NCBI GenBank assembly: GCA_046294735.1
Contig: JBKBKB010000004.1
Coordinates: 124,001-188,000 of the forward strand
From: 34-65-8 sp046294735
GTDB lineage: Bacteria; Pseudomonadota; Alphaproteobacteria; Sphingomonadales; Sphingomonadaceae
DNA: 64,000 bases
Direction of reading: 5' to 3'
The first letter of the stretch is position 1. Each line of letters starts with the position of its first letter. The translations under genes were made by a program, and so were the position numbers. Positions 1-8,706 of this stretch are shown here, piece by piece. Below the pieces are notes generated by a model, which was given only the letters and a program-made list of their open reading frames with translations, had not been told where the DNA came from and did not search any database.

Positions 1-152
1 CATTCCAGACGGTCCTTGGAGCGCGCAATCTCCCGGCACGGCAGAAGCAGCTCCGCAGACGGCGATTGCGCCATTGCCCAAGTCGGGACTGTGCATGACA
101 GCAGCGCCAACAGCCCTGCATATGCGCCAGGCGACCAAGACTTTCGCATCAT
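1..152 (-). CDS. Exported protein, N-terminal fragment cut by window edge
   Basis: An open frame runs from ATG at 152 leftwards off the window and gives 50 residues. It opens with a signal peptide: a short basic start (MMRK), a hydrophobic core (AGLLALLS) and an AMA|QS cleavage site. The mature start has Cys-x(n)-RL, similar to the C..I....RL.C motif at the start of many small exported proteobacterial proteins. A good ribosome site (AAAGGAG, six bases before ATG) supports the start. It is divergent from the TonB receptor at 428. The function cannot be told from this fragment. Confidence 0.6.
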   Translation of the reverse strand, partial: MMRKSWSPGAYAGLLALLSCTVPTWAMAQSPSAELLLPCREIARSKDRLE

Positions 153-427
153 ATCAGGCTCCTTTCCGGTTACCGTCTAATGCGCGCAGCGCGCAGCGTC
201 CGTCAATCCATGCATCGCGCATCCCTGCGCGGGGGCCAAGTCAAAACCGTTGCCCTGCCGCAACAGTATTGCTTACGTGAGACATTGACCGTCTCTTTTC
301 ATTTGCAGCCCCGCTTAACCTGTCGCATTCCTGAACGCAGCCTTGGCGGGTGTATTACGCCTGCTTGCGCTCGTTTCGAATCGTTCTGTCAGCAGATGCT
401 GGCGATCCGTAAGGGGACTGGACTCAG
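153..427. promoter_or_regulatory. Divergent intergenic region upstream of TonB receptor
   Basis: About 275 bases between the left-edge exported protein and the TonB receptor. It must hold both divergent promoters. There is a short GCGCAGC direct repeat near 184-198. The receptor's ribosome site AAGGGG is at 412-417. No convincing operator or RNA was recognised. Confidence 0.4.
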
Positions 428-3400
428 ATGAAGAGCTACACTGTATCGCGCGGCAAAGCGCGTTTCTACGCTGGCGCAGCGGCGCTCGGGCTAGCTGCCC
501 TCGCCACTCCGGCTTACGCACAGAGTGCCGGCGGTGCCGACGAAGAAGAGACCGCCGCACCGGCTGGCTCGCCGATCGTCGTTACCGGCTCGCGTATTGC
601 GCGTCCGACTCTCTCGTCGCCGGTTCCGCTGACCACTGTCACTGCCGAAGAACTGACCCAGCAGGGCGATATCTCGCTTGGTGACGCGCTGAACGATCTT
701 CCGTCGCTCCGCACCACCTTCAGCCAGGGCAACTCGACCCGCTTCATCGGCACCGCCGGCCTCAACCTGCTCGACCTTCGCGGTCTGGGCACGGAACGCA
801 CCCTGGTGCTGGTCAACGGCAAGCGCCACATTACCGCTTCGCCGGGCCAATATCTGGTTGACGTCAACACCATCCCGGTCGACCTGCTCGAGCGCGTCGA
901 CATCGTCACTGGCGGCAACTCGGCCATTTACGGTTCGGACGCCGTTGCCGGGGTTGTCAACTTCATCCTCAAGCGCGATTTCGAAGGCTTCGCTGCCCGC
1001 GGCCAGGCCGGCATCTCGTCGCGCGGCGATCGCGCCAGCCGGTTCATCTCCGGCACCTACGGCAAGAACTTTGCCGATGGCCGCGGCAACATCGCGATCG
1101 CGGCTGAATATGCCAAGACCGATCCGCTGTATTTCCGTGACCGCGACAGCCTGACCGGCGCGTTCAGTGGCCGCTGCCAGTTCAACCTGGTGGAAAACCC
1201 CGCTGGCGAACCCTTCGGCACCGATGGCATTTTCGACAACGGCCCGCTGTGCGGCGTGCGTAACGGCGCGATTTCCGATGGCGGCACCCTGGGCGGCCTG
1301 GGTAGCGGCCGGTTCCTGCGTTTCGGTTCGGACGGCAATGTGTTCATTGACGAACCCGACCAGTTCATCGGCACCTTTACCGGCAACGTGATCGGTGGCA
1401 CGGGTTCGACCCTGCGCAATACCGGTCAGCTGGCCGCTGGTCTGACGCGCGTTTCGGTCAACTTGCTGACGCACTTCGACGTGAGCGACGCGTTCCGTCC
1501 CTTCATCGAAGCCAAGTATGTCCACATCGACGCGATCCAGGAAGGCCAGCCGAGCTTCTGGCAGGGCAGTATCCCGAACTTCTTCGGTGGCGGGTCCAAC
1601 CTGCGCTGCGACAACCCCTTCCTGACCGATCAGGCGTTCAATGTCATGTCGAGCCGGGGCATCTGTAACGCGACGCGCGATGCGCGCCCATTTGCCATGT
1701 CGCGTTTCAACATCGACTTCGGTGGCCGCGGCGAACTGCACGATCGTGATACCTACCGCATTGTCGGTGGGATCGAGGGCACGTTCAACGAAGACTGGAA
1801 CTACGAGCTCTCGGTCAACTACGGGCGTCTCGAAACCAAGCTGCGGTCGCTCAACAACCTCAAGCTGTTCGACCTTAACGGCAACCCTGACGGTTTCCTG
1901 CTGGCGCTTGACGCAACCCGCAACGCTCAGGGCCAGATCGTTTGCCGGGTGAACGCTGTCACCGTGACCCGGCCGGACTGTGTGCCGATCAACGTGTTCG
2001 GTAATGGTGCCCCAAGCGCGGAAGCACTCGCGTTCATCAACACCACTGGCCGCCGTGAACAGAAGGCCGAGCAGTTTGTTGCACTCGCTTCGGTTGCCGG
2101 GGACCTGTCGCAGCTGTTCGAACTGCCCGGCGGCCCGATCGGTTTCGCTTTGGGTGGTGAATATCGTGAAGAAAAGGCGTCCAGCGCGTTTGACGAACTG
2201 ACCGCCAGCGGGGGCACCTTCCTCAACGCGATCCAGCCGTTCACGCCGCCGAAGCTGACGGTGAAGGAAGCGTTCGGCGAAGTGAACATCCCGCTGCTGG
2301 CCGATATGCCGCTGGCGAAGGAACTGAGCTTCGGTGCCGCTGCCCGCGTGTCGGATTACAACACCGCTACCGGAACAGTCTGGGCCTACAACGTTCAGGG
2401 CATCTACGCGCCGATCAACGACATCCGGTTCCGTGCGGCATACGCGACTTCGGTCCGTGCGCCGACCCAGAGCGACCTGTTCTCGCCGCTCAGCCAGAAC
2501 TTCGCGTTCATTGCTGACCCGTGCGACGCACAGAATATCGGCAACAACCCGAACCGGCAGGCCAACTGCACCGCCGCAGGCGTACCGCTGGCTGCAACGC
2601 CCGCTCTGTCTGCGATTTGTGCCAATTCGCCGTTCCCGGTCGCCCCGGGCGCTCCGTTCGTCAACTGTAACGCGCGCGCTTTCTCGACCGGTTTCGAATC
2701 GGGTGGCAACCCCACCCTGGTCGAAGAGCGCGGCAAGAGCCTGACGCTGGGTGTGGTGATCGAGCCGAGCTTCATTCCGGGGCTCAACTTCACGGTCGAT
2801 TACTACAACATCAAGGTCGAAAGCCTGATCGCCACGCTGGCCGCCCAGACGATCATCAACAACTGCTATGACAACCCGAACGGGATCAACAACCCGTTCT
2901 GCGCCACCGTCAACCGCGATCCGGCCACTGGTCTGTTCGTGGAACCGGCAGTGATCGCAGGGGGCGTCAACTTCGCAGCCCAGAAGACTGAAGGGATCGA
3001 TTTCGACGTTCAGTACACGAAGTCCTTCGACAACGGCCATCGTCTCCGGTTCCGTGGTATCGCCACCTTCCTGATGACGCTGGACGACTTCACCAACCCG
3101 GCCGATCCCGAATTGCCGAACCGTCGCCGCAGCGAGCTGGGCGATCCGAAGTGGGCCGCCTCGGCCAACTTCAACTACGATTTCGGTCCGTTCGATGTCA
3201 CCTGGGCAATGCGGTACCTCGGGCCGATGACCAAGTCTGCTTACGAAAACCAGAACCGCTACATTGGCCGTTGCCCGGGCTCAGGCGTGGTCGGTTTCAG
3301 CGGGGGCACCTGTACCCCGGGTGAGTTGACCATTCTCGACCCGGCGAACAATGACCAGTTCGAGAAGCCTTACTTCAAGGCGCAGACCTACCACAACGTC

Positions 3401-3562
3401 CGCGTGAACTGGGACATCGACGACGGGAAGTACAACTTCTACGTTGGCGTCGACAACGTGTTCGACAACAAGCCGCCGTTCGGCCAGCTGGGAACCGCCG
3501 GTGGCGATCCCTACGACACGTTCGGTCGCTACTTCTACGCCGGCTTCCAGGTCCGGATGTAA
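428..3562 (+). CDS. TonB-dependent outer membrane receptor
   Basis: A 1044-residue outer-membrane gated channel driven by TonB/ExbBD. The signal peptide ends near AYA|QS (residues 31/32). A TonB-box-like segment follows (IVVTGSRI), then the plug domain, with the typical LVNGKRH and GGNSAIYGSDAVAGVVN stretches, and a long beta-barrel. The plug text (SLGDALNDLPSLR) is typical of the large sphingomonad receptors with unknown, often peptide or oligomer, substrates. The C-terminus ends in Met rather than the usual aromatic residue, after RYFYAGFQV. It is monocistronic, with a strong terminator downstream. The substrate cannot be assigned; no transporter gene sits next to it. Confidence 0.93.
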   Translation: MKSYTVSRGKARFYAGAAALGLAALATPAYAQSAGGADEEETAAPAGSPIVVTGSRIARPTLSSPVPLTTVTAEELTQQGDISLGDALNDLPSLRTTFSQGNSTRFIGTAGLNLLDLRGLGTERTLVLVNGKRHITASPGQYLVDVNTIPVDLLERVDIVTGGNSAIYGSDAVAGVVNFILKRDFEGFAARGQAGISSRGDRASRFISGTYGKNFADGRGNIAIAAEYAKTDPLYFRDRDSLTGAFSGRCQFNLVENPAGEPFGTDGIFDNGPLCGVRNGAISDGGTLGGLGSGRFLRFGSDGNVFIDEPDQFIGTFTGNVIGGTGSTLRNTGQLAAGLTRVSVNLLTHFDVSDAFRPFIEAKYVHIDAIQEGQPSFWQGSIPNFFGGGSNLRCDNPFLTDQAFNVMSSRGICNATRDARPFAMSRFNIDFGGRGELHDRDTYRIVGGIEGTFNEDWNYELSVNYGRLETKLRSLNNLKLFDLNGNPDGFLLALDATRNAQGQIVCRVNAVTVTRPDCVPINVFGNGAPSAEALAFINTTGRREQKAEQFVALASVAGDLSQLFELPGGPIGFALGGEYREEKASSAFDELTASGGTFLNAIQPFTPPKLTVKEAFGEVNIPLLADMPLAKELSFGAAARVSDYNTATGTVWAYNVQGIYAPINDIRFRAAYATSVRAPTQSDLFSPLSQNFAFIADPCDAQNIGNNPNRQANCTAAGVPLAATPALSAICANSPFPVAPGAPFVNCNARAFSTGFESGGNPTLVEERGKSLTLGVVIEPSFIPGLNFTVDYYNIKVESLIATLAAQTIINNCYDNPNGINNPFCATVNRDPATGLFVEPAVIAGGVNFAAQKTEGIDFDVQYTKSFDNGHRLRFRGIATFLMTLDDFTNPADPELPNRRRSELGDPKWAASANFNYDFGPFDVTWAMRYLGPMTKSAYENQNRYIGRCPGSGVVGFSGGTCTPGELTILDPANNDQFEKPYFKAQTYHNVRVNWDIDDGKYNFYVGVDNVFDNKPPFGQLGTAGGDPYDTFGRYFYAGFQVRM

Positions 3563-3610
3563 CAGACCAGCGGGATACCGTGTCGCACTGGCGGCACGAC
3601 CCCCAAGAAA

Positions 3611-3638
3611 AAGGGCCCCGGGAAACCGGGGCCCTTTT
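3611..3638. terminator. Bidirectional terminator between TonB receptor and clpB
   Basis: A perfect 11-bp stem (AAGGGCCCCGG, 3611-3621, pairing with 3626-3636) with a GAAA tetraloop and a short T run. The A run on the other side lets it serve the convergent clpB gene too. Confidence 0.85.
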
Positions 3639-3676
3639 GCATTTGCCAGCCCGCAAGAATGCGCGGGGGCGGGCGT

Positions 3677-6256
3677 TTAGCCGACCTGAATGTCGAGCGC
3701 CCCGTCACCCTCGTCGATCCGCACCGTGCTGCCGTCCGGCACTTCGCCCGACAGCAGCTTCTCTGCCAACGGATCCTGCAAGTAGCGCTGAACCGCGCGC
3801 TTGAGCGGCCGCGCGCCGTAAACCGGGTCGTAGCCCACCCGCCCGAGCCAGCGCAGCGCCGCTTCGGTCAGGTCGAGGGTAATCTTGCGGTCCTTGAGCA
3901 GTTTCTGCACCCGCCCGACCTGGATTTCCACGATCGGGGCCATGTGCTCCATGCCCAGTCGGTGGAACAGGATGATCTCGTCCAGCCGGTTGAGGAACTC
4001 GGGCCGGAAATGCCCGCGCACCACGTCCATCACCTGCGGTTCGACTTCGGCCACGTCGTGGCCATCTTCCAACGATGCGAGGAACTGGCTGCCCAGATTG
4101 CTCGTCAGGATGATCAGGGTGTTGGAGAAGTCCACCACCCGGCCCTGCCCGTCGGTCAGCCGCCCGTCATCAAGCACCTGCAGCAGCACGTTGAACACGT
4201 CACTGTGCGCCTTCTCGACCTCGTCGAACAACACAACCTGGTAGGGCCGCCGCCGCACCGCCTCGGTCAGCACGCCGCCTTCCTCGTATCCGACATAGCC
4301 CGGAGGGGCGCCGATCAGGCGCGCGACCGAGTGTTTCTCCATGAACTCGCTCATGTCGATCCGTACCATTGCGGTGTCGTCATCGAACAGGAACCCGGCC
4401 AGCGCCTTGGTCAACTCGGTCTTGCCGACACCGGTGGGACCAAGGAACAGGAAGCTGCCGAGCGGGCGGCCCGGGTCCTGCAAGCCTGCCCGCGCCCGGC
4501 GCACGGCTTTGCTGACAGCGGTGATTGCCTGTGACTGGCCGATCACCCGCTTGCCGAGGATGTCCTCCATCGCCAGCAGCTTGTCGCGCTCTCCGGCCAG
4601 CATCTTGTCAATCGGGATGCCGGTCCAGCGGCTGACCACGCCGGCGATATCGTCCTCGGTCACCTCCTCCTTGAGCAGGGCGTTTTCGGTCTGCCCCTGC
4701 GCTTCGGCAAGCTGCTTTTCCAGTTCGGGAATTCGGCCGTAGGACAGCTCCCCCGCCTTGGCGAGGTCGCCCTCACGCTGGGCCTGCTCCAGTTCGATCC
4801 GGGCTGTATCGAGCTGCTCCTTGATCCGGCTTTCAGCATGGATCTTGTCGCGCTCGTTCTGCCAGCGGGTGGTCAGCTCGCTCGATTGCTGTTCCAGTTC
4901 GGACAGGTCCTTGCGGAGTACCTCCAGCCGGTCCTTGCTGGCTTGGTCGGTTTCCTTCTGGAGCGCCTGCTCCTCGATCTTGAGCTGGATGATGCGCCGG
5001 TCGAGGTTCTCGATCTCCTCCGGCTTGCTTTCCACTTCCATGCGGATGCGGCTGGCGGCCTCGTCCATCAAGTCGATTGCCTTGTCCGGCAGGAAACGGT
5101 TCTGGATGTAGCGGTTGCTGAGCTGCGCGGCGGCAACGATCGCGCCGTCAGTGATCCGCACCCCATGGTGCAGCTCGTACTTGTCCTTGATCCCGCGCAG
5201 GATGCTGATCGTATCCTCAACCGTCGGCTCGTCGATATAGACCGGCTGGAACCGCCGCTGCAAAGCCGGGTCCTTCTCGACATATTTCTGATATTCGTCG
5301 AGCGTGGTCGCGCCAATGCAATGGAGTTCACCCCGGCTGAGCGCAGGCTTCAAGAGGTTGGAGGCATCCATGCTGCCCTCGCTCGCCCCCGCCCCGATCA
5401 GGGTGTGCATTTCGTCGATGAACAGGATGATCTGGCCCTCGGCGCCCTTGACCTCATCCAGCACGGCCTTCAGCCGCTCCTCGAACTCGCCACGATACTT
5501 CGCGCCCGCGATCAGCGAGCCCATGTCTAGGCTCATCAGGGTGCGGCCCTTCAGGCTGTCGGGCACGTCGCCATTGGCGATGCGCAGCGCCAGCCCTTCG
5601 GCAATCGCGGTTTTCCCGGTGCCGGGTTCGCCGATAAGCGCGGGGTTGTTCTTGGTCCGGCGGGCAAGGATTTGCACCGTGCGGCGGATTTCCTCGTCGC
5701 GCCCGATCACCGGATCGAGCTTGCCGTCGCGCGCCGCCTGGGTCAGGTCGCGGGCGAATTTCTTCATTGCGTCATAGGCGTTTTCGGCCCCGGCGCTGTC
5801 CGCGGTCCGGCCCTTGCGCAGGGCTTCGATCGCGGCGTTCAGGGCCTGAGGATTGACACCGCCTGCGGCGAGCGCCTGCCCGGCTTGCGTGGTGGATGCC
5901 AGCGCCAGGGCGACCAGCATCCGCTCGACCGTGACGTAGCTGTCGCCCGCCTTCTGTGCGACCTGCTCGGCCTGATCGAGCACGCGCACCGAATCGTTGT
6001 CGAGACCGGGGGTAGCCTGGGCACCGCTGCCCGACACGGCCGGGACCTTGGCCAGCGCCTCGTCGGTCGCCAGCACGGCGCGCGCCGGGTCGCCCCCGGC
6101 GCGTTGAATCAGACCGGCAGCCATGCCCTGATCATCCTCCAGCAGCGCCTTGAGCAGATGCGCAGGCGTAATGCGCTGGTGGTTCATGCGGATGGCCACA
6201 GTCTGCGCGCTCTGCAGGAAGCCCTTGGCGCGATCGGTGAACTTTTCGAGATTCAT
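3677..6256 (-). CDS. clpB: ClpB disaggregase (Hsp100 AAA+ chaperone)
   Basis: A cytoplasmic ATP-driven hexamer that pulls proteins out of aggregates together with DnaK. Its 859 residues match the usual ClpB length. In order: Clp N-domain repeats (about 1-145), first AAA+ module with Walker A GEPGTGKT (209-216), a coiled-coil middle domain (about 400-520), second AAA+ module with Walker A GPTGVGKT (around 600-608), and a C-terminal domain. The middle domain separates ClpB from ClpA/ClpC. Start MNLEKF has a GAGGGA ribosome site. It stands alone and faces the TonB receptor; a possible sigma-32 promoter lies just upstream. Confidence 0.97.
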   Translation of the reverse strand: MNLEKFTDRAKGFLQSAQTVAIRMNHQRITPAHLLKALLEDDQGMAAGLIQRAGGDPARAVLATDEALAKVPAVSGSGAQATPGLDNDSVRVLDQAEQVAQKAGDSYVTVERMLVALALASTTQAGQALAAGGVNPQALNAAIEALRKGRTADSAGAENAYDAMKKFARDLTQAARDGKLDPVIGRDEEIRRTVQILARRTKNNPALIGEPGTGKTAIAEGLALRIANGDVPDSLKGRTLMSLDMGSLIAGAKYRGEFEERLKAVLDEVKGAEGQIILFIDEMHTLIGAGASEGSMDASNLLKPALSRGELHCIGATTLDEYQKYVEKDPALQRRFQPVYIDEPTVEDTISILRGIKDKYELHHGVRITDGAIVAAAQLSNRYIQNRFLPDKAIDLMDEAASRIRMEVESKPEEIENLDRRIIQLKIEEQALQKETDQASKDRLEVLRKDLSELEQQSSELTTRWQNERDKIHAESRIKEQLDTARIELEQAQREGDLAKAGELSYGRIPELEKQLAEAQGQTENALLKEEVTEDDIAGVVSRWTGIPIDKMLAGERDKLLAMEDILGKRVIGQSQAITAVSKAVRRARAGLQDPGRPLGSFLFLGPTGVGKTELTKALAGFLFDDDTAMVRIDMSEFMEKHSVARLIGAPPGYVGYEEGGVLTEAVRRRPYQVVLFDEVEKAHSDVFNVLLQVLDDGRLTDGQGRVVDFSNTLIILTSNLGSQFLASLEDGHDVAEVEPQVMDVVRGHFRPEFLNRLDEIILFHRLGMEHMAPIVEIQVGRVQKLLKDRKITLDLTEAALRWLGRVGYDPVYGARPLKRAVQRYLQDPLAEKLLSGEVPDGSTVRIDEGDGALDIQVG

Positions 6257-6284
6257 GGCAGGTCCCTCACGTGTTGCCCCCGAT

Positions 6285-6312
6285 ATATAGTGTTGCCATT
6301 ATGCCACACAAG
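6285..6312 (-). promoter_or_regulatory. Candidate heat-shock (sigma-32) promoter of clpB
   Basis: On the minus strand CTTGTG (6312-6307) is followed after 16 bases by CTATAT (6290-6285). This resembles the alphaproteobacterial RpoH pattern (CTTGAA, then C-Y-TAT). It would give a 5' leader of about 20 bases holding the GAGGGA ribosome site. clpB is a classical RpoH target, so the location supports the reading, but the -35 box is imperfect. Confidence 0.4.
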
Positions 6313-6463
6313 ATGGTGTGCACGGAATTATCAGGTGTATTAGTCGAATATAGGAGCGGGCAACCTGCTGACCAGTGGCGCGCCGCGAAAATTACGCCGC
6401 GCGGCCTGCACTTCCCGTTGCCATGTTCCCGCGCTAGAACGCCGGGCAAGGAGAGCATGGCGG

Positions 6464-8659
6464 ATGAGGAAATGGGTTGCGCGCGGCGGATTCGCGCTGC
6501 TGGGGGTGGTGTTGCTGGCCGTGGTCGCCCTGGCCAGCTGGGAACCGTTCTTTGCCGAACCGGGCAGTGCCCCTGCGAGTGAGCGGACCTATTCCGCCGA
6601 GATCATCCGCAGCGAATTCGGCGTCCCGCATATCTACGGCAAGACCGATGCCGACGTGGCTTACGGCGTGGCGATAGCCCAGTCGGAAGACGATTTCTTC
6701 ACCCTGCAGGACGTGCTTGCCATGGCCCGCGGGCGCTATGGCGCCATCGCGGGAGAGGAAGGCGCGGCGGTCGATTTCGTCTATCACCTGCTCGATGCCC
6801 GCGGAACGGCGCGGCGCCACTACGGCAACCTGCCGGCTGACACGCGCGCCCTGTTCGAGGCTTACGCCACCGGCCTCAACCAGTATGCCAGCGAACATCC
6901 TGGCGAGATCAAGCTGGCGCGGCTGTTTCCCGTGACCGGCGAGGATGTCGCCGCCGGTTTTGCACTGCGCCAGCCATTCTTCTTCGGACTCAACGGGGTG
7001 ATCGAACCGCTGGTCAAGGGTGAACCGCTACGGCCCGAGTTTGGCCCGCCGATCCCGCAGGGCGGGAGCCAGGCCGAGCCTGCCAGCACCCCCGTGCAAG
7101 CAGCGCGCGCCCTCCCCCTGCACATGGGCGAAGACGGTGCAATGGCCGGATCCAACGCCTTCGCCATCGCCCCGGAGAAATCCGGCGACGGGGTGACGCG
7201 GCTCGTTTCCAACAGCCACCAGCCCCTGCGCGGCGGAGTTGCCTGGTACGAGCTGGTGGTGGAGAGCGAGGAAGGCTGGCATTTCGCCGGGGCCAACTTC
7301 CCCGGCAGCCCCTTCCCCTTTCTCGGCCACAACCGCGATTTGGGCTGGACCAACACGGTCAACCGACCCGACCTGGTCGATGTCTACCAGTTGACGCTCG
7401 ATCAGAGCGGGACCCGCTACCGGCTCGACGGCGAATGGCGAGACCTCGAAACGCGCACCGTGACCCTGCCGGTCAAGGTCGGGCCGCTGGTCCTGCCGAT
7501 CCGCCGCGCCGTCCATCGCAGCGTCCACGGGCCGGTCATCATCAACGATCGCGGCGCGTTCGCCATTCGTTACGGGGGCATGGATTCGGTCGCTCAGCTC
7601 GATGCCTATTACCGGCTCAACAAGGCCAGGGACTTGGCGGAGTGGCGCTCGATCCTGGCCCGGATGTCCATCCCCAGCACCAATTTCATCTATGCCGACA
7701 AGGCGGGCAATATCGCCCTGTTCTATAACGCCGCCATTCCTGACCGGCCGCAGGGGCCAGACTGGCGCAGCGTGTTGCCGGGCGACCGGACCGATCTGAT
7801 CTGGCAAGACACGGTCGATTTCGACCGGATCCCGCAGCTGGTCAATCCGGCCAGCGGCTGGATCTTCAACGCCAACAACACACCCTTCTCCGCCGCCGGG
7901 CCGGGCAGCGACCTATCGCCGGGCGATTTCGCGCCAGAACTGGGGATCGAGACCAAGACCACCAACCGCGCCCGCCGCGCGGCGAGGCTGATGGCTGAGA
8001 CCCCGGTGATCGACCGCACCAATCTGGAGCGGATCAAGTATGATACCGGTTACGAACGCACCGGCTATGTCGCGCAGATGCTCGACGAGGTCGCCGCACT
8101 CGATCTCAAGGGCGAGCCTGGCCTGGCCAAGGCGCAGGCCCTGTTGGCGACCTGGGACATGACTGCCGACAGCAAGGGGGCAGCCGATGCCCTGGCGCTG
8201 CTGATGATCAAGGACTTCATGTCCGCCGAATACCAGAACAAGCCCTGGCCCGATGCGCGCGAAAAGCTCATCGCGGCGAGCAAGCATCTGACCAACCATT
8301 TCGGACGGCTCGATCCGCCGATGTCAGACCTGTTGCGGCTCAGGCAGGGGAGCGTGGACCTGCCGCTGGACGGCGGTTCGGACACGCTGCGCGCCTCCAC
8401 CACATGGGACGTGCACGATGACGGCCGACTTGCCCTGCGCCATGGCGACAGCTTCCTGATGTTCGTCGAATGGGCGCCGGGCGCGCAGGTCCGCTCCCAA
8501 TCGATCCAGCCTTATGGCGCCGCCATCACCCGGCCGGGCAGCCCCCATTTTGCCGACCAGACGCCGCTGTTCGTGCGGCACGAGCTCAAGCCGGTGCATT
8601 TCTGGCGCGCTGATGCGCTGGCAAATGGCATTCGTCGAAAAACCGTCACCAACCGGTAA
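6464..8659 (+). CDS. Penicillin acylase family N-terminal nucleophile hydrolase
   Basis: A 731-residue Ntn-hydrolase of the penicillin G/aculeacin/acyl-homoserine-lactone acylase family (peptidase S45). An N-terminal hydrophobic segment (about 8-27) directs export or anchoring. The A-chain region holds the typical DxxGVPHIYG and GxxxAQ(S/D) text. The autoprocessing site with the catalytic Ser is in AGSNAFAI (Ser230), which would become the N-terminus of the B chain. Start chosen at 6464 because AAGGAG lies ten bases upstream. Likely periplasmic amide hydrolysis; the substrate (acyl-homoserine lactone, lipopeptide or other) cannot be told. It is divergent from clpB and 47 bases before the M16 peptidase. 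Confidence 0.9.
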   Translation: MRKWVARGGFALLGVVLLAVVALASWEPFFAEPGSAPASERTYSAEIIRSEFGVPHIYGKTDADVAYGVAIAQSEDDFFTLQDVLAMARGRYGAIAGEEGAAVDFVYHLLDARGTARRHYGNLPADTRALFEAYATGLNQYASEHPGEIKLARLFPVTGEDVAAGFALRQPFFFGLNGVIEPLVKGEPLRPEFGPPIPQGGSQAEPASTPVQAARALPLHMGEDGAMAGSNAFAIAPEKSGDGVTRLVSNSHQPLRGGVAWYELVVESEEGWHFAGANFPGSPFPFLGHNRDLGWTNTVNRPDLVDVYQLTLDQSGTRYRLDGEWRDLETRTVTLPVKVGPLVLPIRRAVHRSVHGPVIINDRGAFAIRYGGMDSVAQLDAYYRLNKARDLAEWRSILARMSIPSTNFIYADKAGNIALFYNAAIPDRPQGPDWRSVLPGDRTDLIWQDTVDFDRIPQLVNPASGWIFNANNTPFSAAGPGSDLSPGDFAPELGIETKTTNRARRAARLMAETPVIDRTNLERIKYDTGYERTGYVAQMLDEVAALDLKGEPGLAKAQALLATWDMTADSKGAADALALLMIKDFMSAEYQNKPWPDAREKLIAASKHLTNHFGRLDPPMSDLLRLRQGSVDLPLDGGSDTLRASTTWDVHDDGRLALRHGDSFLMFVEWAPGAQVRSQSIQPYGAAITRPGSPHFADQTPLFVRHELKPVHFWRADALANGIRRKTVTNR

Positions 8660-8706
8660 TCGCAGCCTAACGTTGCGCGCATAAACAACTTCGGGGACTC
8701 ATCCAG

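Noticed and set aside
491..3040. Long open frame antisense to the first TonB receptor (849 residues, minus strand)
   Set aside because: It is an antisense shadow typical of high-GC genes. It has no family motifs and no start region, and the + strand receptor is unambiguous.
6271..6582. 103-residue plus frame overlapping the start of the penicillin-acylase gene
   Set aside because: It has no good ribosome site, runs through the clpB promoter region and conflicts with the clear MRKWVARGG start at 6464.
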